This document shows positions 41,848 to 51,157 of a stretch of DNA of 64,000 bases, in pieces. Both the position numbers and the translations under genes were made by a program. Source of the stretch: DASUCS01 sp041166385 (GTDB taxonomy: Bacteria > Actinomycetota > Acidimicrobiia > Acidimicrobiales > JACDCH01); NCBI GenBank assembly GCA_041166385.1, contig JBEEFW010000025.1:1-64000 (forward strand), in the 5' to 3' direction. How positions within the stretch are numbered: position 1 is the first letter of the stretch; every line of letters begins with the position of its first letter. The notes under the pieces are model-generated. The model did no database searches, was not told the DNA's origin, and was given only the letters and a program-made list of their open reading frames with translations.

Positions 41848-43154
41848 CGCAACCCGGGGCCGTGCACCCCGCCTTGTTCTGCGACCTCTACGAGCTGACA
41901 ATGGCCGCCGCGTACGACGCGAGCGGTCTCGACGGTCAGGCCTCGTTCGAGCTGTTCGTGCGGACGTTGCCAGCCGAGCGGAACTTTCTCGTCGCGGCTG
42001 GTCTCGCCGACGTGCTGGAGGCACTCGAAGAATGGGTATTCGACGACACGGCGATCGCGTACCTCCGCACGCTCCCGAACCTGCCCGGTGGATTCATCGA
42101 CCGCATTGCCGACCTGCGCTTCACCGGAGAGCTTCGGGCGGTACCGGAGGGCGAGGTGGTCTTCGCCGAGGAGCCGCTCATCGAGGTGACGGCCCCGCTC
42201 ATCGAAGCGCAGTTGCTCGAGACGCTGCTCCTCAACCTCATCGGCACCGCGACGATGCAGGCGTCGAAGGCAGCGCGCGTCGCGATCGCCACGGGCGATC
42301 GTGCCTTCGCGGACTTCTCCGCGCGTCGCGATCACGGCGTGGCGGCGGCGATGAGCGCGGCGCGGTCGGCGGCCATCGCGGGCGCATCGTCGACGTCGCT
42401 CGTCGAGGCGGGCCGTCGATTCGGGCTCAGCCTGAGCGGGACGATGGCCCACGCCTATGTGATGGCCTTCGACGACGAGCGCGATGCCTTCCGTTCGTTC
42501 TGCCGAACGTTTCGCACGAGCGCCGTCTTGCTGCTCGACACGTGGGACACGGTGACGGGTGCTCAACATGCGATCGAGGTCGCTCGTGAGCTCGAAGACG
42601 AGGGCGTTCGGGTGGCCGGTGTGCGCCTCGACTCCGGTGATCTGGACGTGTTGTCGCGTAAGGTCCGCGCGATTCTCGACGCCGCCGGCTTCCGCGATAT
42701 TCGCATCATCGCCTCGGGTGATCTCGATGAGCACCGCATCGCCGAGCTCTTGTCCGGAGGTGCGCCCATCGACGCGTTCGGAGTAGGGACGAGGATGGGA
42801 ACGAGTGCGGATGCGCCCTCGCTCGGGGTCGTGTACAAGCTGGTCGATGACGCGCGCGGACCGAAGTTGAAGTTGGCGGAGGGCAAGGCGACGCTGCCTG
42901 GGCGCAAACAGGTCTGGCGCGGCGACGACCACGACGTCCTCGGTCTGATCGACGAAGCGGCTGACGGACGGTCGTTGCTCGCGCCGGGCCGGTCCGAATC
43001 GCTCGATGTCATTCGGGGTCGTTGCCAGCGTGCCGTCGCCGCGCTACCGGCCCGCGTCCGTTCGCTGGCCCCGGCGGAGCCGCCATATGAGGTGCGTCAC
43101 TCGCCTGGACTCACGGCGTTGGTGCGCCGTCTCGAAGCGGAGCACGGCCGCTGA
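41844..43154 (+). CDS. pncB: Nicotinate phosphoribosyltransferase
   Basis: Converts nicotinate and PRPP to nicotinate mononucleotide; 436 residues. Landmarks are CDLYELTMAAAYDASG at the start, SARRDHGVAAAMSAARSAAIAG, the phosphorylated-His region LSGTMAHAYVMAF, the PRPP site VRLDSGDL, and FGVGTRMGTSADAPSLGVVYKLV. The GTG start overlaps pncA by GTGA and its stop overlaps nadD by one base. Together pncA-pncB-nadD form a continuous salvage pathway from nicotinamide to NaAD. Confidence 0.96.
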   Translation: MTQPGAVHPALFCDLYELTMAAAYDASGLDGQASFELFVRTLPAERNFLVAAGLADVLEALEEWVFDDTAIAYLRTLPNLPGGFIDRIADLRFTGELRAVPEGEVVFAEEPLIEVTAPLIEAQLLETLLLNLIGTATMQASKAARVAIATGDRAFADFSARRDHGVAAAMSAARSAAIAGASSTSLVEAGRRFGLSLSGTMAHAYVMAFDDERDAFRSFCRTFRTSAVLLLDTWDTVTGAQHAIEVARELEDEGVRVAGVRLDSGDLDVLSRKVRAILDAAGFRDIRIIASGDLDEHRIAELLSGGAPIDAFGVGTRMGTSADAPSLGVVYKLVDDARGPKLKLAEGKATLPGRKQVWRGDDHDVLGLIDEAADGRSLLAPGRSESLDVIRGRCQRAVAALPARVRSLAPAEPPYEVRHSPGLTALVRRLEAEHGR

Positions 43155-43750
43155 TGGGGGAGCGGCTCGGGATCTTCGGCGGAACCTTCGACCCGCCCCA
43201 CGTCGGCCACTTGGTCGTCGCGGTAAACGCGCGTCACGCGTTGCAGCTCGACCGACTGTTGCTCGTCGTTGCGCACGACCCTTGGCAGAAGACGCACGCC
43301 CGTGCAGTGTCGACTGCCGAGGACCGGCTCGCGATGGTCGAAGCCGCAGTCGGTGATGTCGAAGGACTCGAGGCCAGCCGCTTGGAACTCGACCGCGGTG
43401 GCGTGTCGTACAGCGCGGACACGCTCGCGGCGCTGCGCGCGGAGGATCCTTCGCGCGAGCTGTTCCTCATCGTCGGAAGCGACGCCGCCGCAGGACTGCC
43501 GACGTGGGAGCGCGGAGACGAGGTGCGCGGGCTCGCCACGATCGTCGTGGCCACGCGCCCTGGGGCGGAGGGAGCGACGCCGCCGCCTGGTTGGGAGTGG
43601 CGGTCGCTGGAGACACCACGGCTCGAAGTCTCGAGCACCGACCTCCGGGCTCGTATCGCCGATGGCCGCCCGCTCGACTATCTCCTGACCCCCGCGGTGA
43701 TCGACTGCATCCGGGCGCGTCGCCTCTATCGTGCGGCCGCTGATGAGTGA
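43154..43750 (+). CDS. nadD: Nicotinate-nucleotide adenylyltransferase
   Basis: Joins ATP and nicotinate mononucleotide to form NaAD; 198 residues. The nucleotidyltransferase HxGH motif is HVGH in GIFGGTFDPPHVGHLVVA and the second ATP motif is VSSTDLRARI. The TGATG junction couples it to pncB. The LytR_C gene starts 8 nt inside its end, followed by rsfS, the usual actinobacterial nadD neighbourhood. Confidence 0.96.
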   Translation: MGERLGIFGGTFDPPHVGHLVVAVNARHALQLDRLLLVVAHDPWQKTHARAVSTAEDRLAMVEAAVGDVEGLEASRLELDRGGVSYSADTLAALRAEDPSRELFLIVGSDAAAGLPTWERGDEVRGLATIVVATRPGAEGATPPPGWEWRSLETPRLEVSSTDLRARIADGRPLDYLLTPAVIDCIRARRLYRAAADE

Positions 43751-45086
43751 CGGAACGCCGACTGCCCCGCCCGTCACCGTCCAGCTTCCTCCTTCAGGAA
43801 CAGGGACGCGCGCACGGCGCCGGGCTCGGCGTCAACGGGAGCGCCGCCTGCAGCAGGCGTGGGTCATCGGCGCGATGGTGATCCTCGCGTCCGCGATTCC
43901 CGTTCTCGGGTACGTCGGCTTTCAGAAGGTGTTCAACACGACGCAGGGTCGCAGGGTCGATGCGCAGAACGATCCGGGTCGCCCGAACTACGAAGCAAAC
44001 GTCACTCCCACGCCCGTGCTGCTGCTCGCGCAGACCAACTCCGACGGCGTGACCGGATTGTCGATGCTGTCGTTGGGCGGAGGCGACGCCGGCGGCGGCG
44101 TCGTGTTCATCCCGGTGAACACGGTGACCGAGCAGCTGCCGACATCAGCATCATCGACAACGACGTCAACAACGTCGTCCTCGAGAACGACGACGACGGA
44201 GCCGCCGTCGGTCAAGACAACCACCCTCGCCGCGGCGTACGCCGACCAGGGCGCCGCGGATCTGAACCAGCTGACGGCCAACGTCGTCGGTGTCAGCTTC
44301 GACGAACTGGTCGTCATGAGCGACGAACAACTCGCAGCGTTCATCGCCCCCGTCGCGCCCCTCACGATCAACAACCCTGATCGGCTGGTCGCGCTCGATT
44401 CCGCGGGCCGTACGCAGGTGGTGTTCGCGGCGGGTGACCTGAAGCTCGAAGCCGCAGATGTGACGCGGTACCTGGCGATCCGGAACCCGCAGGAGAGCGA
44501 TCTGAACCGGCTCGCTCGCCATCAGTTGGTGTGGCAGGCGTGGCTTGCCGCCGTGCGCGGGTCGGTGAACCCGAACGCGGTGCCGGGCGAGACGTCGTCG
44601 GGGCTCGGTCGATACGTGCGTGGGCTGGCCAAGGGGAACACGCAGTTTGCTGCCCTTCCGGTGACGCCGCAGTCGTCGAACGGCACCGAGACGTTCGCGC
44701 CTGACGCCAATCGCGTGGCTGCACTGGTCTCGTCGTTCGTGAAGCTCCCCACGCCGGCACGTCCGGGCGACCGCGTCCGGGTGCGCCTGTTGAGCGGTGT
44801 CGGGCCAGTGAATGTCGATCAGCTGCTGTCGTCGTCGCTCGTGACGGCGCGCTCGCAGATCACGATCGTCGGAAATGCCGACCGATTCGACTACGCCACC
44901 ACGGAAATCGTGTATTACGACGATGCGTTTGCCAACGCCGCAGCCGAGCTGCAGCAGCTGTTCGGCGTCGGGCAGGCGACGAAGAGCACGACGCCAACTG
45001 ATTCGGAGGATGTCACGGTCATCATCGGGAAAGACCTTGTCGACAAGCGAGGTCTGCAGATCACGACAGGGAGCGGCGGTGGCTGA
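43743..45086 (+). CDS. Membrane protein with LytR_C domain (LCP-like middle)
   Basis: A 447-residue protein. Basic cytoplasmic tail, one helix (QAWVIGAMVILASAIPVLGYVGF, about 38-60), then an extracellular part. The middle (about 95-230), interrupted by a Ser/Thr-rich linker, looks like a degraded LytR-CpsA-Psr core without its usual arginines. The C-terminal VRVRLLSGVGPVNVDQLLSSSL is a clear LytR_C domain. True LCP proteins ligate glycopolymers to peptidoglycan; this one may have lost catalysis. It overlaps nadD and rsfS by 8 nt each. Confidence 0.7.
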   Translation: MSDGTPTAPPVTVQLPPSGTGTRARRRARRQRERRLQQAWVIGAMVILASAIPVLGYVGFQKVFNTTQGRRVDAQNDPGRPNYEANVTPTPVLLLAQTNSDGVTGLSMLSLGGGDAGGGVVFIPVNTVTEQLPTSASSTTTSTTSSSRTTTTEPPSVKTTTLAAAYADQGAADLNQLTANVVGVSFDELVVMSDEQLAAFIAPVAPLTINNPDRLVALDSAGRTQVVFAAGDLKLEAADVTRYLAIRNPQESDLNRLARHQLVWQAWLAAVRGSVNPNAVPGETSSGLGRYVRGLAKGNTQFAALPVTPQSSNGTETFAPDANRVAALVSSFVKLPTPARPGDRVRVRLLSGVGPVNVDQLLSSSLVTARSQITIVGNADRFDYATTEIVYYDDAFANAAAELQQLFGVGQATKSTTPTDSEDVTVIIGKDLVDKRGLQITTGSGGG

Positions 45087-45447
45087 TTCGAGCGAGCGTT
45101 GGGCCGTGCTCGCGGCGCAGGCGGCCGCGTCGAAGAAGGCGCTCGACCCCGTGATACTGGCGGTGGGAGACGTTCTCGCGATCACGGACTCGTTCGTGAT
45201 CGCGAGTGCGATCAACACGCGGCAGGTGCGCACGATCGCAGAAGAGATCGAGCAACAGGTGGGCGCCGCCGGCGGTCCCAAGCCGCTGCGCATCGAGGGC
45301 CTCGACGACCTGCACTGGGTGCTCGTGGACTATGGCGAGTTCGTGGTCCACATCTTCCTCCAGGAGACCCGGGACTACTACGAGCTCGAACGGCTCTGGT
45401 CCGACGTCCCCCGCATCGCGTGGGAGGAATCCACCGCGACCAGGTAG
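45079..45447 (+). CDS. rsfS: Ribosomal silencing factor RsfS
   Basis: Binds L14 and blocks subunit joining in starvation; 122 residues, DUF143/Iojap family. Typical strings are DPVILAVGDVLAITDSFVIASAINTRQVRTIAEEIE, WVLVDYGEFVVHIFLQETRDYYELERLWSD. The GTG start is 8 nt inside the LytR_C gene. It is the last gene of the pncA-rsfS run. Confidence 0.95.
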   Translation: MADSSERWAVLAAQAAASKKALDPVILAVGDVLAITDSFVIASAINTRQVRTIAEEIEQQVGAAGGPKPLRIEGLDDLHWVLVDYGEFVVHIFLQETRDYYELERLWSDVPRIAWEESTATR

Positions 45448-45480
45448 AAGAACTAGGCGCGAGGGCTGAGGGGAGTTGCA

Positions 45481-46845
45481 ATGCGTCGCGCTCTGATCGC
45501 CGGTCTGGTCGTTGTTGCCAGTGTGGTCGTCACTGGGCCAGCCGGGGGTGCCCCCGGCCTGCCGCCGCTGCGCACGTCGCCCAACGTGAAGCTCCTCACC
45601 AACGTGCCGGGCAGCTACGCAGGCATCACATTCAAGGGTCACTACGCCTACGCGACGAGCTGGACTGCAGGTCTCACGGTGTTCGACATCAGCCAGCCGG
45701 CGTCGCCGACGCCGGTTGGGGTGCTCCCGCTCCCGCACTTCGAGAACGAGGACGTCGACCTCTGCGGCAACACCCTGCTGATCTCCAACGATCGCGAGGC
45801 GAAGGACTTCGGCGGCATCCTCTATGTCATCGACATCACGCAGCCGGCACGGCCGATGCTGTTGTCGAGTCTTCCCCTCGGTCTCACGGGTGACGGTCGC
45901 GGTCCAGGTCACATCGCCAACTTCGTGAAGGCGGACTGCAGCCAGGCGTGGATCGACGGAGGTGACGACGTGGAGGTCGTCGACCTCAGCAGCCGCACCG
46001 CGCCGAAGTCGCTCGGCACGTTCACGTCGTACGCCGCGGTCGGTCCCGATCCGGCCAGGCTTCCCGCGTTCGTCGTCACCCACGACACCGAGCGCGACTC
46101 GACCGGGATGTTGTGGCAGGTGGGTGGCGGTGGTCTCGCGGGCTACAAGCTCACGAATGATCCATTGAAGCCCAAGCTCGTGACGTCATCCGGAGTCGAG
46201 GGCGTCAACATCGACTTCACCGGCGCAAACTCCCCGTACAACGACTTCATCCTGCACAACTCCAAGCGCGCGGGGAACACACTGCTCGTCACCGAGGAGG
46301 ACTACATCGACTCCAACGGCGACGACGAGCAGCCGGGGAGCTGTAACGGTCAAGGCAAGTTCGAAACGTGGAAGATCGCGACAGGCAAGGGCAGCATGAG
46401 GCCGCTCGACACCTGGAAGACCGAGCTGAATGGCTTTCTCACGGGTGGCAGCGCAGACTCGAAAGCTCCTGCAACGGTGAACTGCTCGTCGCACTGGTTC
46501 GAGTACCGAAACGGTGTCGCGGCCGTCGGTTGGTACGAGCAGGGTGTGCGGTTCCTCGACGTCCGCAACCCGAGCAACATCCGCCAGATCGGCTACTACC
46601 TGCCAGCGGATGGCGCGACGTGGGCGGCCTACTGGGTGCCGGGTGCGAAGGACATCGTCTACACGGCCGACCCGGCGCGAGGCCTCGACGTGCTGCGCAT
46701 CAGCAAGGGCGGTGATGCCGCCGCGCCGACCGTCGTGGCGCCCATGCTGGACGAGTGGTTCGGCACGCCTGGCACGCGCCCAGGCATGGCTGGCTACGAA
46801 CCGACTGCGCTCTACGGCTACTCCTGCGTGTTGCCCAAGCCGTGA
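45481..46845 (+). CDS. Secreted LVIVD-repeat beta-propeller protein
   Basis: A 454-residue exported protein with signal peptide ALIAGLVVVASVVVTGPAGGA. The mature part holds repeated YATSWTAGLTVFDISQPASP-like blades (also ILYVIDITQPARP, VEVVDLSSRTAP, VRFLDVRNPSNI), the LVIVD-type propeller pattern. It has no lipobox, so it is free or loosely attached. Relatives are common in marine actinobacteria but uncharacterised. An AGGGGAG site precedes the ATG. Confidence 0.8.
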   Translation: MRRALIAGLVVVASVVVTGPAGGAPGLPPLRTSPNVKLLTNVPGSYAGITFKGHYAYATSWTAGLTVFDISQPASPTPVGVLPLPHFENEDVDLCGNTLLISNDREAKDFGGILYVIDITQPARPMLLSSLPLGLTGDGRGPGHIANFVKADCSQAWIDGGDDVEVVDLSSRTAPKSLGTFTSYAAVGPDPARLPAFVVTHDTERDSTGMLWQVGGGGLAGYKLTNDPLKPKLVTSSGVEGVNIDFTGANSPYNDFILHNSKRAGNTLLVTEEDYIDSNGDDEQPGSCNGQGKFETWKIATGKGSMRPLDTWKTELNGFLTGGSADSKAPATVNCSSHWFEYRNGVAAVGWYEQGVRFLDVRNPSNIRQIGYYLPADGATWAAYWVPGAKDIVYTADPARGLDVLRISKGGDAAAPTVVAPMLDEWFGTPGTRPGMAGYEPTALYGYSCVLPKP

Positions 46846-46847
46846 CG

Positions 46848-46920
46848 TGGAGCTGACGCGGATCGAACGCGCTACCTCTTCCATGCCATGGAAGCGCTCT
46901 ACCAACTGAGCTACAGCCCC
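46848..46920 (-). tRNA. tRNA-Ala (anticodon GGC)
   Basis: 73-nt cloverleaf read on the minus strand: acceptor GGGGCTG/CAGCTCC with one G-U pair, D arm GCTCAGTTGGTAGAGC, anticodon stem CTTCC/GGAAG with loop ATGGCAT (anticodon GGC), T loop TTCGATC, discriminator A. CCA is not encoded. GGC reads GCC and GCU alanine codons. Confidence 0.95.
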
Positions 46921-46931
46921 GGGAGGGGTGG

Positions 46932-46937
46932 ACGCTA
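46932..46937 (-). promoter_or_regulatory. Possible -10 element of tRNA-Ala
   Basis: TAGCGT on the minus strand, 11 nt before the mature tRNA 5' end. Confidence 0.35.
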
Positions 46938-47028
46938 CCGGTTGGCTGTCACACCCCGCCACTAGATGGAGGGGCATGGACAGCGCGTTGACCCCATCTT
47001 CGGTGACGGGCTGAAGTGGCGGCGCCGG

Positions 47029-47034
47029 TACGAT
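47029..47034 (+). promoter_or_regulatory. -10 element of leuS
   Basis: TACGAT, 10 nt before the ATG, at the outer edge of the leaderless spacing. Confidence 0.4.
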
Positions 47035-47044
47035 CGCCCGCCAC

Positions 47045-49459
47045 ATGGACGATGGGTACGACATCCAGGCAATCGAGCAGAAGTGGCAGCAGTACTGGCG
47101 CGATGAGGCCACGTACCAGGTCGAGAACGACGACCCAAGGCCTCCGTACTACGTCCTGAGCATGTACCCGTACCCCTCCGGGCCGGCGCACATGGGTCAC
47201 GTCCGGAACTACACCTTCGGTGACCTCCTCGTTCGCTACCGGACGATGAACGGCTACGGCGTCATGAGCCCGATCGGGTTCGACAGCTTCGGCCTACCGG
47301 CCGAGAACGCGGCGATCAAGAGCGGTGAGCATCCCCGGCCGTTCACCGATGCTCGCATCGAGGAGTTGTCGGCGTCGCTCCAGGGGATCGGCGCGGTGTA
47401 CGACTGGCGCCGCGTCGTGAAGAGCCACGACCCGACCTTCATCCGATGGAGCCAGTGGATCTTCAAGCGGTTCTTGGATGCCGGACTCGTCTATCGCGCG
47501 AAGGGGACGGTCAACTGGTGTCCCGGGTGTCAGACGGTGCTGGCCAACGAGCAAGTGCTGGCCGACGGCACGTGCGAGCGCTCAGGCGACGTGGTGGAGA
47601 AGCGTGATCTCGAGCAGTGGTACTTCAGGATCACCGACTACGCACAACAACTGCTGGATGATCTCGACGAGTTGGACTGGCCCGAACGCGTCGTCACGAT
47701 GCAGCGCAACTGGATCGGTCGCTCCGAGGGCGCGGAGTTCGAGATGGCGGTGAGCGACGCCGACGGTCACGCGACCGGGCCGCGCTTCCGCGTCTACACA
47801 ACGCGTCCCGACACGAGCTTCGGCATGACGTTCTGCGTGCTCGCGCCCGAACACGAACTGGTCGATGAGATCACGACACCCGAGCACCGCGACGAGGTTG
47901 CAGCGTTCGTCGCACGCGTTCGAATGGAGTCGGAAGTAGAGCGAATGTCGAGCGAGGGGGGGCTCGACAAGCGCGGCGTCTTCACGGGTGCGTACGCGAT
48001 CAACCCGTTCAACCACCAGCTTGTCCCGATCTATCTGGCCGACTACGTGCTGACCACCTACGGCACCGGGGCGATCATGGCCGTGCCCGGCCAAGACCAA
48101 CGCGACTGGGACTTCGCGACCGCGTACGGATTGCCGATCGTGCGTACGGTGCAGCCGCCTGAGGACTTCGACGGCCAGGCGTACGTCGGCGACGGTCCCG
48201 CCATCAACAGCGAGTGGCTGGATGGTCTGTACAAGGCCGAAGCGATCGCGAAGGCGATCGAATGGCTCGAGGACAAGGGCATCGGCGAGCGCAAGGTGAA
48301 CTTCCGCCTGCGCGACTGGTTGCTGTCGCGCCAGCGCTTCTGGGGCTGTCCGATTCCGATCGTCTACTGCCCCGTCCACGGCGCCGTGCCCGTGCCCGAC
48401 GAGCAGCTACCGATCGTGGCCCCAGACGACGTCGAGTTCCGGCCGACCGGGGAGTCGCCGCTCCGCTTCCACGAAGGCTTCCTCAACACGACCTGCCCGA
48501 TCTGTGGCGGCCCGGCGGTGCGCGAGACCGACACGATGGACACCTTCGTCGACTCGTCGTGGTACTTCCTGCGCTTCTGCGATCCGTGGAACGCCGACGC
48601 GCCGTTCTCGAAGTCAGCCGTCGAGCACTGGATGCCCGTCGACCAGTACATCGGTGGTGTCGAGCACGCGATCTTGCATCTGATGTACGCCCGCTTCTTC
48701 ATGAAGGCGCTGGCCGACCTCGACATGGTGCCCGCCAGCCTGCGCGAGCCATTCGGCCGGTTGTTCACGCAGGGGATGATTCGCCTGGGCGGCGGCAAGA
48801 TGTCGAAGAGCAAGGGCAACCTCGTCTCGCCTGATGACTACGTCGCCACGGTCGGCGCGGACGCGCTGCGGTTGTTCATCCTCTTCATGGGCCCTCCGGC
48901 CGACGACATCGACTGGAACGACAAGGGGATCGAGGGAACCAGCCGGTTCTTGCACCGCGTGTGGCGGCTGGCCGAGCCCTCGTCGGAGGCGGTTCCCGCC
49001 GCCGCTGGTGATGCCGTCGACGAGGTCGACCGTGCGGCGCACCGGCTCATCGACCGCGTGAGCGGTGAGTTCGAACGCTGGTCGTACAACACCGCGGTTG
49101 CCGCGTTCATGGAGTTCACGAACCTGATGTACAAGCAGGGCTCCACCGAGTTCGCCATCGACACACTGCTGCAACTGCTCGCGCCGATGGCACCTCACAT
49201 CACGGCCGAGCTGTGGGCGCGGCGCCACGACGGCGAGCACATCCACGAACGAACCTGGCCGGTGGCTGATCCGGCGATGACCGTGGTCGACACCGTCACG
49301 ATGATCGTGCAGGTCAACGGCAAGGTCCGGGCCAAGCTGGAGGTCTCACCCGGGATCGGCGTAGACGAGGCGACCCGACTGGCTCTCGAGTCCGTGCAGA
49401 TCGAGAGCCCGAAGAAGGTCATCGCCAAGCCGCCGAAGATCGTGAACATCGTCACGTGA
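47045..49459 (+). CDS. leuS: Leucyl-tRNA synthetase
   Basis: Charges tRNA-Leu; 804 residues, normal for the bacterial type. The class I signatures are MYPYPSGPAHMGHVRNY (HIGH equivalent, HMGH) and GGKMSKSKGN. The editing domain (about 220-400) includes TTYGTGAIMAVPGQDQRDWDFA with the conserved Asp; CPGCQTV and CPICGG are zinc-type knuckles. The C-terminal anticodon and VQVNGKVRAKLEV domains are intact. Confidence 0.98.
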   Translation: MDDGYDIQAIEQKWQQYWRDEATYQVENDDPRPPYYVLSMYPYPSGPAHMGHVRNYTFGDLLVRYRTMNGYGVMSPIGFDSFGLPAENAAIKSGEHPRPFTDARIEELSASLQGIGAVYDWRRVVKSHDPTFIRWSQWIFKRFLDAGLVYRAKGTVNWCPGCQTVLANEQVLADGTCERSGDVVEKRDLEQWYFRITDYAQQLLDDLDELDWPERVVTMQRNWIGRSEGAEFEMAVSDADGHATGPRFRVYTTRPDTSFGMTFCVLAPEHELVDEITTPEHRDEVAAFVARVRMESEVERMSSEGGLDKRGVFTGAYAINPFNHQLVPIYLADYVLTTYGTGAIMAVPGQDQRDWDFATAYGLPIVRTVQPPEDFDGQAYVGDGPAINSEWLDGLYKAEAIAKAIEWLEDKGIGERKVNFRLRDWLLSRQRFWGCPIPIVYCPVHGAVPVPDEQLPIVAPDDVEFRPTGESPLRFHEGFLNTTCPICGGPAVRETDTMDTFVDSSWYFLRFCDPWNADAPFSKSAVEHWMPVDQYIGGVEHAILHLMYARFFMKALADLDMVPASLREPFGRLFTQGMIRLGGGKMSKSKGNLVSPDDYVATVGADALRLFILFMGPPADDIDWNDKGIEGTSRFLHRVWRLAEPSSEAVPAAAGDAVDEVDRAAHRLIDRVSGEFERWSYNTAVAAFMEFTNLMYKQGSTEFAIDTLLQLLAPMAPHITAELWARRHDGEHIHERTWPVADPAMTVVDTVTMIVQVNGKVRAKLEVSPGIGVDEATRLALESVQIESPKKVIAKPPKIVNIVT

Positions 49460-49498
49460 TCGCGTAACCAGACCGCAACCTGGCGGGTCCGACCCTCG

Positions 49499-51151
49499 AT
49501 GCCATCACTCGCGTCCCGTATCGAGGCCGCGTCCGGCTCCAGCGCCACAGCCACCTTCGTCACCCCCGCCGGCGCGGACACGGTCGCATTCGGCCAGCTC
49601 CACGAGGAAGCCAGCGCCCTCGGGGCGGTTCTTCAACGCCGAGGTGTCTGGCCGGGAACGCACGTCGCGCTGCTCGGTCCCACGACCCGGCAGCTCTACA
49701 CCGCGATCGAGGCGGTGTGGTTGACAGGCGCCACGCTGGTCGTGCTCCCGCTGCCGATGCGGCTCGGTTCGATCGAAGAGTTCGCCGCTCAAACGCGCGC
49801 GCGCATCGCCAGCGCGGAGATCGACGTGCTGGTCGTGGATCCCGATCTGGCGCCGTTCATCGAGCCCCAGCCCGGCGATCCGCCCATGGTCAGCCTGCGC
49901 GAGCTGTTCGACGACGTCACGCGGTTGCGGGTCAGTGGCAACGAGCTCGAGCGACCGAAGAGCGACCCGGACGCCCTCGCGGTACTCCAGTTCACCAGCG
50001 GATCGACTGCCGACCCGAAGGGGGTGATGCTGCCAAACCGCACGATCTGCGCCAACCTCGACGCGATCGTCATCGCCGCCGAAGTGGTCGAGGACGACGT
50101 GATGGTGTCGTGGCTGCCGCTGTATCACGACATGGGACTCGTCGGGTTCTGCATGCTCCCGTTGTCGCATGGCATCGACGTCGTCATCGGAGCGCCGCAG
50201 GACTTCCTGGGTGCGCCAGTGCGCTGGCTCGAATGGCTCTCGGAGTTCGGTGGCACCGCGACTGCGGGCCCCAACTTCTCGTGGGTCCTGGCCACCCGCG
50301 CGTTGCGCAACGCGTCGAACCTCGACTTGTCGAGATTGCGGCTTGCGCTCAACGGCGCCGAACCGGTCGATCCCGACACGGTGGAGGCATTCGTCGACGC
50401 GGCCACGCCGTTCAAGATGCGCCCGGGCGCCGTGTTCCCGGCGTTCGGCATGGCCGAAGTCATGATCGCCGGCACGTTCCCCAAGCCGCTGTCGGGCCTG
50501 CGCACCGACGCGGTGGATCGCCGAGTGCTCGAGACGGAGAGCTACGCCGCGCCGGTCGCGCCCGACGCGGACAGCGCGCGCCGGCTCGCCCTACTCGGAC
50601 CGCCGGTCCCTGGTCTCGAGATCCGCGTCGTCGATCCCGAAACAGGCACGGCGCGCGTCGACCGCGAGGTGGGCGAGCTCGAGATCCGAGGCACGTCGGT
50701 GACACCGGGGTACTTCGGGCGACCGGATCTGACGGCGGAGCTGTTCCACGACGACTGGTTGCGCACCGGCGACCTCGCGTACCTGCTCGACGGCGAACTC
50801 GTGATGTGTGGCCGTATCAAGGACGTGATCATCGTCGGCGGCCGTAACGTTTTCCCCGAAGACGTGGAGCGCGCGGCCGCGACGAGCGAGGGCGTCCGCG
50901 CCGGGAATGTGATCGCCTTCGGCGTCGATCGGAAAGGCAAGGAAGGCGTTGTCGTCGTCGCCGAGACCAAGGGCCACGACCACGCGTCGACGCGCCGGTC
51001 GGTCATCGAACGAGTACGAGCGGCGATCGGGTTGCCGCCGAAGGACGTGGTGCTCGTCGCGCCCGGGTCGCTTCCGAAGACATCGTCAGGCAAGCTGCAA
51101 CGCTCGCTCTGCCGCGAGCGGTACTTGAGCGAGGATCTCGAGCCCGCCTGA
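49499..51151 (+). CDS. AMP-dependent acyl ligase (FAAL/long-chain acyl-CoA synthetase-like)
   Basis: ANL-superfamily adenylating enzyme of 550 residues. The ATP motif is LQFTSGSTADPKGVMLPN, then SWLPLYHDMGL, which is characteristic of fatty acyl-AMP ligases, LNGAEPVDPDTV, and the hinge GDLAYLLDGELVMCGRIKDVIIVGG, ending in LPKTSSGKLQR with the catalytic Lys. It activates a fatty acid as acyl-AMP and may pass it to a carrier protein or CoA; no carrier protein is adjacent. Convergent with the LLM oxidoreductase and near the importer genes. Confidence 0.88.
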   Translation: MPSLASRIEAASGSSATATFVTPAGADTVAFGQLHEEASALGAVLQRRGVWPGTHVALLGPTTRQLYTAIEAVWLTGATLVVLPLPMRLGSIEEFAAQTRARIASAEIDVLVVDPDLAPFIEPQPGDPPMVSLRELFDDVTRLRVSGNELERPKSDPDALAVLQFTSGSTADPKGVMLPNRTICANLDAIVIAAEVVEDDVMVSWLPLYHDMGLVGFCMLPLSHGIDVVIGAPQDFLGAPVRWLEWLSEFGGTATAGPNFSWVLATRALRNASNLDLSRLRLALNGAEPVDPDTVEAFVDAATPFKMRPGAVFPAFGMAEVMIAGTFPKPLSGLRTDAVDRRVLETESYAAPVAPDADSARRLALLGPPVPGLEIRVVDPETGTARVDREVGELEIRGTSVTPGYFGRPDLTAELFHDDWLRTGDLAYLLDGELVMCGRIKDVIIVGGRNVFPEDVERAAATSEGVRAGNVIAFGVDRKGKEGVVVVAETKGHDHASTRRSVIERVRAAIGLPPKDVVLVAPGSLPKTSSGKLQRSLCRERYLSEDLEPA

Positions 51152-51157
51152 GACTGT

